From assembly GCA_022340405.1 (NCBI GenBank), contig JAJDOA010000179.1, forward strand, positions 1 to 33,753: 33,753 nt of DNA, in the 5' to 3' direction. Positions 1-8,701 of this stretch are shown in pieces. Each line of letters begins with the position of its first letter. Position 1 is the first letter of the stretch. The notes beneath the pieces were generated by a model. The model did no database searches. It was not told where the DNA came from and was given only the letters and a program-made list of their open reading frames with translations. This DNA is from Desulfobacteraceae bacterium. Lineage in GTDB: Bacteria; Desulfobacterota; Desulfobacteria; Desulfobacterales; JAJDOA01. A program made the position numbers and the translations under genes.

Positions 1-1875
1 CTGATCGCCTCCATCCTCGGCTTGATCATTTCCGTTGCAGGCCTTGCGGTTTCCACGGGGTTTCTGCTGAAGAAATTCCTGCGAAAGCCGATGGACGATC
101 TTGCAGAGATTGTCGACGCCTATTCCAAAGGCGACTATCATCCCACCCTTCGCGAAACACGATATGCCGAGTTCGAACCGCTCGTGACTGTTGTCTTCGA
201 CATGGGCCAGAAGATCGAATCCCAGATGGGAGAACTGCGGCTTGCCGAAAAGCAATTGAAGGAATACAGCGATCGGTTGGAAAGGCAGGTTGCCAGAAGA
301 ACGAAGGAGCTCGAATCGGCCAATCAGAGCCTGACCGAGGAGATCGCCGAGCGCAAGCGCACCGAAGAGGCCTTGCGGGAGAGGGAAGAACGGCTTCAAG
401 CCATTTTGGCAGCCAGTCCGGATCCGATGGTGATGTATGATCCCGAAGGCACTCCTGTTTACCTGAACCCGGCCTTTACCGAACTTTTCGGCTGGACCTG
501 GGAAGAACTGCAGGGCCGCCGGATCCCGTTTGTTCCAGAGGATCAGGTAGCGAGGACCCAGGAAGCCATTCGATATCTCTATGCAACCGGTACCACCGAA
601 CGGTTCGAGAGCAAGCGCTACACCAAGTCCGGGCAAGCCTTGGATGTGACCGTCAGCGCTGCGGCCATAAAGGGACCCACCGGCGAGACTGCCGGCATGA
701 TCGTCAACCTGACCGACATCACCCGTATCAGGGCTTTGCAGGCCCAATACGAGCAGGCGCAGAGCATGAAGTCCATCGGTACACTCGCAGGGGGTGTCGC
801 CCACGATTTCAACAACCTGCTGATGGGTATTCAGGGAAGGACGTCTCTGCTGTCGGTCGACTTGCCGCCTTCCCATCCCTCTGCGGAGCATATCCGGGCC
901 ATCGAGGACTACATCCAGAGTGCGACCAACCTGACGAAGCAGCTGCTGGGCTTTGCACGCGGCGGCAAGTACGAAGTCACGCCCACCGACCTCAATGAAT
1001 TGACAGCCGCCAGTGCGAAAATGTTCGGGCGCACCCGGAAGGATATCGAAGTCCGTACCGAGACGCATACCGCTCCCCTGGTGGCCGAAGTCGACAAGCG
1101 CCAGATCGAGCAGGTGCTCCTGAATCTTTTCGTCAACGCCTGGCAGGCCATGCCGAAGGGCGGACGGCTGTATCTGCGGACAGCCCCTGTCGAACTGGAC
1201 GAAACGAGGTGCAAGCCCCACCAACTCGAACCCGGATCCTATGCCCGGATCTCCATAACCGACACTGGTGTCGGTATGGACGAGGAGACCCGGAAGCGGA
1301 TTTTCGATCCCTTTTTCACAACCAAGGAAAAGACCCGCGGCACCGGACTGGGACTGGCCTCTGCCTATGGTATCGTGAAAAACCACGGGGGGATGATCAC
1401 CGTGAAGAGCGATGTCGGCCGCGGATCCACATTCGATCTTTTCCTGCCGCTGTGCGACAAGGAGATTCGACAAGAAGAAATCCCGGAACAGAAGCTGGTC
1501 AGGGGGGCGGAAACTGTTTTGTTGGTCGATGACGAAGAGATGATCCGGGATGTCGCCGCTTCCATGCTGGAAAAGATCGGCTACCGCGTGATCGTATCCT
1601 CAAGCGGCGAAGAGGCCGTAGACGTGGTGACCGGCAGTGGAGAAAGCATCCAGATTGTCGTTTTGGACATGATCATGCCGGGCATGGACGGCGGCGAGAC
1701 CTTCGACAGGATTCGGGCGCTACAGCCCCGGATTCCGGTCCTATTGTCCAGCGGCTATACCATCGACGGACAGGCCACGGAAATCCTGAACCGTGGCTGC
1801 AACGGATTCATTCAAAAGCCGTTCAATCTGTCCGAGCTGTCCACCAAAATCAGAGAAATATTGGATTCACGGTAG
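1..1875 (+). CDS. Hybrid sensor histidine kinase/response regulator, 5'-partial
   Basis: The reading frame is open from base 1, so the N-terminus lies outside the window. It begins in a hydrophobic membrane segment (ILGLIISVAGLAV) followed by a HAMP-like linker and a coiled coil (about bases 60-390). A PAS domain follows (about 400-740, with the LNPAFTELFGW signature). The HisKA motif is GTLAGGVAHDFNNLL with the phosphoacceptor His at 802-804. The HATPase domain has the N box (NLFVNAWQAM), the G1 DTGVGM and the GTGLGL boxes. A C-terminal receiver domain has phosphoacceptor Asp at 1666-1668 (VVLDMIMPGMDG). It should autophosphorylate and relay phosphate to its own receiver; the stimulus is unknown. 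The gene ends 7 bases before the next kinase, so the two are probably co-transcribed. Family assignment is firm; the biological role is not. Confidence 0.93.
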   Translation: MIASILGLIISVAGLAVSTGFLLKKFLRKPMDDLAEIVDAYSKGDYHPTLRETRYAEFEPLVTVVFDMGQKIESQMGELRLAEKQLKEYSDRLERQVARRTKELESANQSLTEEIAERKRTEEALREREERLQAILAASPDPMVMYDPEGTPVYLNPAFTELFGWTWEELQGRRIPFVPEDQVARTQEAIRYLYATGTTERFESKRYTKSGQALDVTVSAAAIKGPTGETAGMIVNLTDITRIRALQAQYEQAQSMKSIGTLAGGVAHDFNNLLMGIQGRTSLLSVDLPPSHPSAEHIRAIEDYIQSATNLTKQLLGFARGGKYEVTPTDLNELTAASAKMFGRTRKDIEVRTETHTAPLVAEVDKRQIEQVLLNLFVNAWQAMPKGGRLYLRTAPVELDETRCKPHQLEPGSYARISITDTGVGMDEETRKRIFDPFFTTKEKTRGTGLGLASAYGIVKNHGGMITVKSDVGRGSTFDLFLPLCDKEIRQEEIPEQKLVRGAETVLLVDDEEMIRDVAASMLEKIGYRVIVSSSGEEAVDVVTGSGESIQIVVLDMIMPGMDGGETFDRIRALQPRIPVLLSSGYTIDGQATEILNRGCNGFIQKPFNLSELSTKIREILDSR

Positions 1876-1882
1876 GGCTTGC

Positions 1883-4800
1883 GTGAAAGATTTTTCGGAA
1901 AACAGCGACACGGCCACAGCCGCCCCGATGACCAAGGACATCTGTTGCCGCAATTTCAAGGGGCTTCTGGCCTACGTCCGCCACCACTACGGCGAACGCG
2001 GAATCCGAGAGCTGACCGACGGTCTACTGGACGGATCCCATTGTGTTCAGGACCCCTTCGACCCGGGCCGTATCGTTCCGATTTCGGAGGAACACCTGAT
2101 GGATTCGGCCTGCTGGGTTTCCAATGAATTTTCTCTGGCCCTGCTGGCCAACGTCAACCGGGTCGTCCGTACCACCGCCCCGCTCTTTACGGCCGGCTGT
2201 GCCATGGTTCAGGAGGATCTTTCGAGGTCGGATCTTTTCATGGCGAAAGTCGCCGGGATCGAGAAGCTCTCCCGCCGCGCAGCGAAGGTAAACGCCCGTT
2301 TCAACAACACCAAGGATGTTCATCTGCTGGCACTGGAGCCGGAACGAGCCCTGTTCGAACTGCGCTACCGCCCAGGGTTTCGCGTCACCAAAGACGTGTG
2401 CGATTGGAACCTCGGCATCTACGTCGGCATTGCACGGCTGGCCGGTGTCGCCGATACCACCGGCAGGGAGGTCGCCTGCGTTCTGGAAGGCGATCCGCAC
2501 TGCCAGTTCGAAATCACCTGGAAACGACGGAATCTGTTTGCGCGCCTGTGGCAGATGGCGGCAAGGGGGCTGTTCCGTTTCGGCACGCGGGACCTGGTCA
2601 ACGACTATGAAAAAACCATTGAGGAACGCGACCGACTCATCGATCGATTGACACGTTCGGAGGAAAAATATCGCAGGCTTTTCGAAAACGCCCTGGATCC
2701 CATGAGCCTTTCCCGGGACGGCAGGCTGATCGACGTCAATCGCGCCTGGCTCGACCTGCACGATTTTTCCCGCAAGAGCGAGGTCGCCGGCAGGGACGTG
2801 TTGGATTTCATCCATCCGGACGACCGACCGGTCCTGTCCACGCGAAGAGCCTTGTGGCCGCGGCAGAGTGACCGACTCGTGCAGGTGCGTGACGTCACCC
2901 GAAACGGCCAATCCAGAACCGTGGAAGTCTATTCCACATGCATCGAGATCGGCGGCCGGGAGTCGATCCTGGCGACCCTCCACGATGTCACAGCCAGCAA
3001 GGAGACCGAAGCGGAGCTCCGAGGAATCGAAGAGCAGCTTCGGATCTTTATTGAGAACACACCGGCTCCGGTGGCCGTGTGCGATCGAGACATGCGCTAT
3101 CTGGCCTACAGCCGGCGGTGGATCGAAGATTATCATCTGCCCACAGAAAACCTGTTGGGCCGCTGCCACTACGACATTTTCGCAAGCATACCCGAGAAGT
3201 GGAAGAAGGAGCATCAACGCTGTTTTGCCGGCGAGGTCATCGAGAACGAAGAAGAGCCCTTCCAGCGGGCGGACGGATCCATGGACTGGGTGCGTCGCAA
3301 AGTCTATCCGTGGCGAAACAGCCGGGGCCGGATCGGCGGGCTCATCATGTTCACCGAGGTGATCACGGCCCGCAAGCTGGCCGAATCGGCACTGCGGGAA
3401 TCGGAGGAGAAATACCGAAAACTGGTGGAAAACGCGATGGATGCCATTTTCATCGCCCAGGATGAAACCATCAAGTTTCCCAATCCGAAAACGCTTGAAT
3501 TTTTGGGCCTGAGCGAAGAACCGAACCAGCCCATCCCCCTCGTCCGTTATCTGCACCCTGACGATCGCGCCAAGGTGCTGGACAGACACCACCAGCGGTT
3601 GACCGGTAAAAAGAATCTTCCGACAGAATACACGATCCGTATCCTGAACCGGCTGGGAACCGAATTCACGATGCAGTTGAACGTCGTGCCCATCGAGTGG
3701 GAGCGCCGGCCTGCCGTCCTCTGCTTTATGCGGGACATCACCGAGCAGAAACGAATCGCGGAGAGCCTCCGACAATCCCAGAAGTTCGAAGCGATCGGTA
3801 CGCTGGCCGGCGGCATTGCCCACGACTTCAACAACCTGTTGATGGGCATCCAGGGCTGTGCGTCTCTGATGGATGCCGATATGGAGGCTTCCCATCCTCA
3901 CAACGAGCATCTGCAGTCCATCGTGAAGTATGTGAATAGCGCATCGGATTTGACCAGGCAGCTGTTGGGATTCGCTCGCGACGGCAAATACGAGGTGAAG
4001 CCGGTCGACGCCAACGAACTGGTGATCAGCAGTTCGGCCATGTTCGGCCGCACCCGCAAGGAGGTCCGCATTCACTTGAAGCCGAGCGCCCGGCCGTCGG
4101 TAGTGGAGGTCGACCGCGGACAGATCGAACAGGTGTTGCTGAACATGTATGTCAACGCATGGCAGGCCATGCCCGAAGGGGGGGATTTGTACCTGCAAGT
4201 CCAATCTGTAGCACTGGACGAAAGCTACTGCGCCCCCCACGAAATCGAGCCCGGAAAATACATTCGAATATCGTTGACGGACACCGGCATCGGTATGGAG
4301 GATGCCGTTCTCCAGCGGGTATTCGACCCGTTTTTCACCACCAAGAGCAAAAGCCGGGGCACCGGTCTGGGACTGGCGTCGGCCTACGGCATCGTCAAGA
4401 ACCACGGAGGTATGATCCATGTTTCCAGCCGGCCCGGCCATGGGTCCACCTTCGACATCTATCTGCCTCAGTCGCATAGCCAAGCCGCTGCGGAGCGCCA
4501 CGTGGACAAGGGGATCCTCATGGGGGCGGAAACGGTTCTCCTGGTGGATGACGAGGAGATGATTCTCAAAGTGGGCCAGGGGATGCTCGAGAGACTAGGA
4601 TACCGGGTGATGGTTGCCGCAAACGGAATAGACGCCCTCGAAATGGTGAAAAGCAGGGGCGGTGAAATCGACCTGGTCATTCTGGATCTCGTCATGCCCG
4701 GCATGACGGGGGACAAGGCCTTCGATCGGATGCGGGCGCTTCGGCCAACGCTGCCTGTACTGCTGGCCTCCGGCTATGCCGTCAGCGGAAAGGCCGCAGA

Positions 4801-4909
4801 GGTTCTGGACAGGGGTTGCAACGGCTTTATTCAGAAACCTTTTACTCTGGCCGAATTGTCATGGAAAATTCGCGAGATACTAGATGAGGCCGGCGCTTCC
4901 GCCCGGTGA
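1883..4909 (+). CDS. Multi-PAS hybrid histidine kinase with V4R-like N-terminal sensor
   Basis: A protein of about 1008 residues from the GTG at 1883, 7 bases after the previous stop; an ATG at 1928 is an alternative start. The N-terminal ~230 residues resemble the V4R/heme-NO-binding-like sensor fold, ending in a typical CVLEGDPHCQFEI segment with paired Cys. No membrane span is evident, so it is probably cytoplasmic. Three PAS domains follow (near residues 265-385, 390-505 and 515-635), then HisKA (GTLAGGIAHDFNNLL, His647), HATPase (NMYVNAWQAM, DTGIGM, GTGLGL) and a receiver domain with Asp935 (LVILDLVMPGMTG). The kinase and receiver halves are nearly the same as those of the upstream gene, which points to tandem duplication with exchange of the sensor end. 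The V4R call is by pattern only. The ligand is unknown. Confidence 0.92.
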   Translation: MKDFSENSDTATAAPMTKDICCRNFKGLLAYVRHHYGERGIRELTDGLLDGSHCVQDPFDPGRIVPISEEHLMDSACWVSNEFSLALLANVNRVVRTTAPLFTAGCAMVQEDLSRSDLFMAKVAGIEKLSRRAAKVNARFNNTKDVHLLALEPERALFELRYRPGFRVTKDVCDWNLGIYVGIARLAGVADTTGREVACVLEGDPHCQFEITWKRRNLFARLWQMAARGLFRFGTRDLVNDYEKTIEERDRLIDRLTRSEEKYRRLFENALDPMSLSRDGRLIDVNRAWLDLHDFSRKSEVAGRDVLDFIHPDDRPVLSTRRALWPRQSDRLVQVRDVTRNGQSRTVEVYSTCIEIGGRESILATLHDVTASKETEAELRGIEEQLRIFIENTPAPVAVCDRDMRYLAYSRRWIEDYHLPTENLLGRCHYDIFASIPEKWKKEHQRCFAGEVIENEEEPFQRADGSMDWVRRKVYPWRNSRGRIGGLIMFTEVITARKLAESALRESEEKYRKLVENAMDAIFIAQDETIKFPNPKTLEFLGLSEEPNQPIPLVRYLHPDDRAKVLDRHHQRLTGKKNLPTEYTIRILNRLGTEFTMQLNVVPIEWERRPAVLCFMRDITEQKRIAESLRQSQKFEAIGTLAGGIAHDFNNLLMGIQGCASLMDADMEASHPHNEHLQSIVKYVNSASDLTRQLLGFARDGKYEVKPVDANELVISSSAMFGRTRKEVRIHLKPSARPSVVEVDRGQIEQVLLNMYVNAWQAMPEGGDLYLQVQSVALDESYCAPHEIEPGKYIRISLTDTGIGMEDAVLQRVFDPFFTTKSKSRGTGLGLASAYGIVKNHGGMIHVSSRPGHGSTFDIYLPQSHSQAAAERHVDKGILMGAETVLLVDDEEMILKVGQGMLERLGYRVMVAANGIDALEMVKSRGGEIDLVILDLVMPGMTGDKAFDRMRALRPTLPVLLASGYAVSGKAAEVLDRGCNGFIQKPFTLAELSWKIREILDEAGASAR

Positions 4910-4932
4910 TGTGTCGGTTCAAAGAGGCCAAC

Positions 4933-4966
4933 GAGCCCCGATTCCCGTTGTCGTGAACCGGGGCTC
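4933..4966. terminator. Bidirectional hairpin between convergent genes
   Basis: Inverted repeat GAGCCCCG (4933-4940) and CGGGGCTC (4959-4966) with an 18-base loop lies between the end of the kinase gene and the end of the convergent Hsp20 gene. There is no clean T-tract on either side, so the termination role is inferred from position and stem strength. Confidence 0.55.
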
Positions 4967-4978
4967 TCGATTTCGTCG

Positions 4979-5383
4979 TTATGCGGCAGTCACGGAAATC
5001 TGGCGGGGAACCGCCTTTTCCGCCTTGGGCAGGGTCAGCCGAAGGACGCCGTCCTCGAACTTGGCGTCGATGCGGCTCTGGTCGATGGCGTCGGAGAGAG
5101 TGAACTGACGGAAATAGTTGCCGACGTCGAATTCGACCAGCACGTCCGACTCCTTCGAACCCTCCCAGGGCTTGATTTCACCGGACACCGTCAGAACGCT
5201 GTCTTCCAGATCGATCTTTATGTCTTCGGTCGCCACTCCGGGCATATCGGCCATGAGGGTCATTTCCTGCTCCGTTTCGAAGATGTCCACCGAAGGGGTG
5301 AACACCAGGCCGGACCGGGTCATTTCGGCGGGAGCGGCCACCTCCTGTTTTTCCTTCACTTGCAATTCTTTGGATTCGGCCAT
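4979..5383 (-). CDS. Hsp20/alpha-crystallin small heat-shock protein
   Basis: A 134-residue ATP-independent holdase that would bind unfolding cytoplasmic proteins. The alpha-crystallin domain spans about residues 40-134: it opens with PSVDIFETEQEMTLMADMPG, has the family's ADMPGV motif, and ends with the beta-strand 9 signature GVLRLTLPKAE. The start at 5383 (MAESKE) is preferred over an in-frame ATG 21 bases upstream because AAGGAGGAG lies just before it. It is downstream of a second Hsp20 gene in the same direction, 34 bases away, so the pair is probably one heat-inducible unit. It has a short N-terminal arm rich in K, E and Q and lacks the long hydrophobic arm of the other copy. Confidence 0.93.
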   Translation of the reverse strand: MAESKELQVKEKQEVAAPAEMTRSGLVFTPSVDIFETEQEMTLMADMPGVATEDIKIDLEDSVLTVSGEIKPWEGSKESDVLVEFDVGNYFRQFTLSDAIDQSRIDAKFEDGVLRLTLPKAEKAVPRQISVTAA

Positions 5384-5417
5384 TTTTCGTCTCCTCCTTC
5401 CCATTGGTTGAACGGGT

Positions 5418-5879
5418 TCAGTGAACGGTGATCTGCTTGGGTTTGGATGCCTCGGACTTGCCGATGGCGACCGTCAGCACCCCACTGGTCATACCGGCCT
5501 CGACACGGTCTGCATCGATGTCGCCGGGAAGGCCGATCACGCGGGAAAACTTGCCGCCCTCCCGCTCTCTGCGGTAATAGCGTGCATTTTCGTCCTCCGG
5601 CTGGATCCGGCGCTCTCCTGTAATCGAAAGGTTCCTTCCGGTCACCTGCAGCTCGACATCTTCGGCCTTCATTCCAGGAAGCTCCGCACGGATGTAGTAC
5701 CGCTCCTTGTCTTCGGTGATGTTCACGGCCGGGAACACCCGGGCCGGAAACCAATGCAGGCCCCTATTTCCAAGCATGGCGTTCGTCAGCCAGTCCATAC
5801 GGCGGGACAGGCGATCCATCTCTGCAAACGGGTGGCGCCAATTGCCCACGGGAAAGTTGAAAAGGCTTCTTGTCATCAT
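5418..5879 (-). CDS. Hsp20/alpha-crystallin small heat-shock protein, long-arm paralogue
   Basis: A 153-residue small heat-shock protein, first gene of the pair. The N-terminal arm is rich in aromatic residues and Arg (MDRLSRRMDWL), typical of substrate-binding arms. The alpha-crystallin domain begins near FPAVNITEDKERYYIRAELPG and contains GVLTVAIGK, the C-terminal strand signature. It starts at the doublet ATGATG (5879 or 5876), preceded by AAGGAGG. It is clearly diverged from its neighbour, so the two probably form hetero-oligomers or handle different clients (inference). Confidence 0.93.
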   Translation of the reverse strand: MMTRSLFNFPVGNWRHPFAEMDRLSRRMDWLTNAMLGNRGLHWFPARVFPAVNITEDKERYYIRAELPGMKAEDVELQVTGRNLSITGERRIQPEDENARYYRREREGGKFSRVIGLPGDIDADRVEAGMTSGVLTVAIGKSEASKPKQITVH

Positions 5880-5959
5880 GATTCATTCCTCCTTTGACGT
5901 TGTTGAAGATACGGTCTTTTGCAAGCTGTGCCTTTTTCCGGAACCGACGCATCTCTACC

Positions 5960-5988
5960 GTTTCAGGCCCTTTTCACCTCGTTTCAAG
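5960..5988 (-). promoter_or_regulatory. Possible heat-shock (sigma32-like) promoter of the hsp20 pair
   Basis: On the minus strand, CTTGAAA (5982-5988) matches the sigma32 -35 consensus and is followed after 14 bases by CCTGAAAC, a poor match to the expected CCCCATnT -10. It lies about 80 bases upstream of the first hsp20 start. Only the -35 half is convincing. Confidence 0.25.
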
Positions 5989-6076
5989 TTCATTACTAAA
6001 TAAATCTTAAAAAAATAATAATGCATATGCCATCTTCGTCAAGCGTTGTTGTTCGAATTGTACCCTATTATATGTT

Positions 6077-6167
6077 GGACCCATCTCAAAATTAAGAATT
6101 TCTTTCAAGGTCGAGGAGGAGGACCCGACGCCGAGATGGGGCCAAAAGACAATTTTGAGATGGGTTC
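6077..6167 (-). repeat. Palindromic MITE-like repeat, copy 1 (short form)
   Basis: The ends form a near-perfect 17-bp terminal inverted repeat: GGACCCATCTCAAAATT (6077-6093) and AATTTTGAGATGGGTTC (6151-6167). Read on the minus strand, the inside resembles copies 2 and 3: GTCTTTT, then ATCTCGGCGTCGGGTCCTC, then GACCTTGAA. The total is about 91 bp, with the central part of the longer copies missing. It lies in a gene-free, AT-rich stretch (5880-6558) where I see nothing else except the possible heat-shock promoter. No coding capacity, so it is either a non-autonomous mobile element or a REP-like intergenic repeat. Confidence 0.75.
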
Positions 6168-6558
6168 TAGCAATCGAAGGCGAAGAGGGCGGGGTGCTCT
6201 GCTCGACGGAAAAAGAGGTCTGGGATGTAATGGATAGATCTATTATTAAAAAAGAATTTACCATTCAGTAATTGACAACCGTACAACTTCATTTTCCCGA
6301 GCGTCCGCACAACGTTGGAGAAACGGGAAGAGGCGCCGAAGCGGCGATTTGCCCAGACGATACATGGAGGCGGATTCCCCGAATCCCGACGGGGCGGGTA
6401 CCATCCCCCCTCTGCCGCAACCTGCCGTTTTGAGCATCAGCAGCGCCGCTCCCATCAAGGTATCCAAGAAAAGGCCATGGGGGCTTGAAATTTCCCGACG
6501 GGACGGGCAGTATTTCCTTTTCCAATCTTTTGCGGACACCATCAGGGGGGATGTGACA

Positions 6559-7224
6559 ATGGCACGTACCAGCAAGAAAACCGATACGGCGCCACTTTTT
6601 GCCGCTGTGGTCTGGGCACTGCTCATCGTGGGGTGTTCCTCGGCCTATTACGGGGCCATGGAACAGGTGGGCATTCACAAACGCGACATCCTGGTCGACC
6701 GGGTGGAGGGTGCCCGCGACGCGCAGTCGGAGGCGCAGCAGGAATTCGCATCGGCATTGGAACGGTTCGGCGCCGTTGTCCACATCGAGAACACGGATCT
6801 GAAAAGGGCCTACGAAGAACTGAAAGATGCCTACGAGGACAGCAAGGCCGCAGCCGACAGAGTGTCCGATCGAATCGACAAGGTGGAATCAGTAGCGGAC
6901 GCCCTTTTCCAGGAATGGGAACAAGAGCTGGCGCTGTACAAGAGCGCAAAGCTTCGCAGGTCCAGTCAGCGGAAGCTGCAACGTACCCGGGCACGCTACC
7001 GTGAAATGCTATCCAGCATGCGCCGGGCGGAGAAAAGCATGGAGCCCGTCCTGGGCGCTTTTTACGACAATGTCTTGTTTTTGAAACACAATCTCAACGC
7101 ACAGGCCATCGGATCTTTGCGCTCGGAGTTTTCCTCCCTGCAGGGTGAAATCGAGGAATTGATCCGGGAGATGAACGAGGCGATACAGACGTCCAACCGG
7201 TTCATTACCGAAATCCAGACATAA
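6559..7224 (+). CDS. DUF2959-type coiled-coil lipoprotein
   Basis: About 221 residues from the ATG at 6559, preceded by AGGGGGGAT. Residues 10-25 form a signal peptide ending in a lipobox-like LLIVGCSS, so the protein is probably anchored in the outer or inner membrane by a lipidated Cys. The rest is almost entirely charged alpha-helix with heptad character (SEAQQEFASALERF, AYEELKDAYEDSKAAADRV, SLQGEIEELIREM), matching the DUF2959 family of unknown function. An open frame extends upstream to 6349, but that stretch lacks a good start and would bury the signal peptide, so it is excluded. It stands alone between repeat copies 1 and 2. Family recognition is moderately sure; no function can be given. 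Confidence 0.8.
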   Translation: MARTSKKTDTAPLFAAVVWALLIVGCSSAYYGAMEQVGIHKRDILVDRVEGARDAQSEAQQEFASALERFGAVVHIENTDLKRAYEELKDAYEDSKAAADRVSDRIDKVESVADALFQEWEQELALYKSAKLRRSSQRKLQRTRARYREMLSSMRRAEKSMEPVLGAFYDNVLFLKHNLNAQAIGSLRSEFSSLQGEIEELIREMNEAIQTSNRFITEIQT

Positions 7225-7276
7225 TCGGATTCCGTCCCATAGCCTTTGCACAGCACCAGATGACTCCAAAAATCAC

Positions 7277-7422
7277 TAGAAGCCATCTCAAAATTGTCTT
7301 TTCGCCCAATCTCGGTGTCGGGTCCTCGTTTCCAGTCCTCGAAATACGGCAGTATTCCTGCGGCTGAAAACTCGGATCCTCCTTGACCTTGAACGAAAAT
7401 CCTAATTTTGAGATCGCTTCTA
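7277..7422 (+). repeat. Palindromic MITE-like repeat, copy 2
   Basis: Terminal inverted repeats TAGAAGCCATCTCAAAATT and AATTTTGAGATCGCTTCTA differ at one base. The 146-bp element shares long internal stretches with copy 3: GTCTTTTCGCCCAATC, GGGTCCTCGTTTCC, ATACGGC, and TTGACCTTGAACGAA. It sits 50 bases after the lipoprotein stop, so it could also fold in that transcript as a terminator-like structure. Confidence 0.8.
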
Positions 7423-7549
7423 CCAACCCTGCGATCGCAGGCAGGTTTTTCCCAAGGTGTTTGTCGATTCGTCTCCGCGATCTGCGCGAAGGCCCGGCTT
7501 CGGGAAGAGCCCGTGGTGCACGATGCTTTTTGGTGCGGGTCGGAAGCTC

Positions 7550-7706
7550 TTGACAAGATGGTGTTCGGCATTATTTTCCCCATTATATCAAGGAGTCATG
7601 TTTTCATCGTGTTTTGCCTTTTGTTGAATTGGTGCTGGGTGAGGCTGAGAAAATGGGAGGTGAAATCATGTCCTGGAAAGAAGCGGTACCCCTTCCTTTC
7701 TCCTAA
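7550..7706 (+). other. Promoter-like site with two tiny RBS-preceded ORFs in a gene-free gap
   Basis: The gap 7423-7728 has no convincing gene. It does hold TTGACA (7550-7555) with TATTTT 16 bases on (7572-7577), then AAGGAG before a 9-codon ORF (7598), and GGGAGGTGA before a 12-codon ORF at 7668-7706 (MSWKEAVPLPFS). The second ORF ends 23 bases before repeat copy 3. These may be a leader region or the remnant of a gene truncated when the repeat inserted. Coding is not demonstrated. Confidence 0.2.
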
Positions 7707-7728
7707 CGTCTTCTGGGTTGCAGTTGGA

Positions 7729-7911
7729 TAGAAGCGATCTCAAAATCGTCTTTTCGCCCAATCCTCCGGAGGCGGATACACTCGCCAGAGGCGAGTAAAT
7801 CTCAGCGCAGGGTCCTCGTTTCCGGCCCTCGACATACGGCCGTATCCCTGTAGCTGAGAACTCAGATCCTTCTTGACCTTGAACGAAGATTCGAATTCTG
7901 AGATAGCTTCT
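7729..7911 (+). repeat. Palindromic MITE-like repeat, copy 3 (long form with inner hairpins)
   Basis: Ends TAGAAGCGATCTCAAAAT and AATTCTGAGATAGCTTCT. The element is 183 bp. It matches copy 2 except for an extra segment of about 38 bp after CGCCCAAT (from about 7762). That insert has its own palindromes, CCTCCGGAGG and CTCGCCagaGGCGAG. The element ends 91 bases before the J-domain gene, so it may affect that gene's 5' leader. Confidence 0.8.
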
Positions 7912-8002
7912 CGTATCAACGTGTCGCTGCAACGCAGGAGACGTCGGCTCCTGTGGACACTTCGGGGAATCCATCCACCACACCTCGAAGAGGAGGAATC
8001 CA

Positions 8003-8701
8003 ATGGCCAAGAGCTACTTTGCCATTCTCGGCCTGACCTCGGGCGCTTCGGCCGAGGAAATCCACTCCGCCTATCGCCGGTTGGCCAAGGAATACCACCC
8101 CGACCACTATTCCGGCGGCAGCGGTCCTTTCCGGCAGATTCAGGAAGCCTATTCCGTGCTGGGAAATGCGCACAGGCGGCATGAATACGAAAAGGTGCTC
8201 TCCAGGCCGCCCATGCGCCGGGGCGCGCGGCAGCGACCCGTTTCCGAACCCGAACCCCTGGTGCCCGAGAGGGGTCCGGCCGATCTGGGCTCCATTTCCC
8301 CCGTGCGATCGTTCCGCAACTTTTCGCCGTCCTATGATGAGATCTTCGACTGGCTGTGGGACAATTTTTCCAGCATGGACTGGCCCAAGTCCGGACACGT
8401 CCGCGACCTCACCCTCGAGATTCCGCTGACGAGAGAGCAGGCGATGCAGGGAGGAACCGCCAGGGTGATGGTGCCCGCCCGTGCGGTGTGCCCGACCTGC
8501 CGCGGATATGGAGGCGTGGGGTCCTACGAGTGCCACCGGTGTGCCGGCGAGGGAATCATCGAAGGCGAAGTGCCGGTTTCTTTATCCTTTCCCCCGGGCC
8601 TTTCCAGAGATCACGCAGTCATGATCCCCCTGGATCGATTCGGCATCCGGAATCTTAGACTGACGGTTCTCTTTCGGCTCACCGACGCCGATCCGTGGTA
8701 G
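8003..8701 (+). CDS. J-domain (DnaJ-like) co-chaperone with reduced zinc finger
   Basis: A 232-residue protein. The N-terminal J domain (residues 4-66) has the essential HPD tripeptide at 32-34, so it should stimulate a DnaK ATPase. A Pro/Arg-rich linker and an aromatic DEIFDWLWDNF segment follow. The C-terminal part keeps only two of the usual four CxxCxGxG repeats (CPTCRGYG and CHRCAGEG, near residues 163-185), enough for at most one zinc site, then a short substrate-binding-like region. Canonical DnaJ is about 370 residues, so this is a shortened type. AGAGGAGG precedes the ATG. It is monocistronic and its dedicated Hsp70 partner is not in the window. The 222-base gap after it contains only a weak 7-bp inverted repeat (8708-8738) and the promoter of the next operon. 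Confidence 0.88.
   Translation: MAKSYFAILGLTSGASAEEIHSAYRRLAKEYHPDHYSGGSGPFRQIQEAYSVLGNAHRRHEYEKVLSRPPMRRGARQRPVSEPEPLVPERGPADLGSISPVRSFRNFSPSYDEIFDWLWDNFSSMDWPKSGHVRDLTLEIPLTREQAMQGGTARVMVPARAVCPTCRGYGGVGSYECHRCAGEGIIEGEVPVSLSFPPGLSRDHAVMIPLDRFGIRNLRLTVLFRLTDADPW

Noticed and set aside
2024-4501. An 825-codon minus-strand open frame opposite the second kinase
   Set aside because: Shadow of a multi-domain kinase with all motifs intact on the plus strand.
6349-6558. N-terminal extension of the lipoprotein ORF
   Set aside because: It would precede a signal peptide and lipobox and has no RBS; the ATG at 6559 with AGGGGGGAT is much better.
7408-7731. A 107-codon plus-strand ORF in the repeat-bearing gap
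   Set aside because: It starts inside repeat copy 2, ends in copy 3, and its translation has no recognisable domain or RBS.
6077-7911. CRISPR array
   Set aside because: The repeats are long, palindromic at their ends, unevenly spaced and separated by a gene, without unique spacers of constant size.
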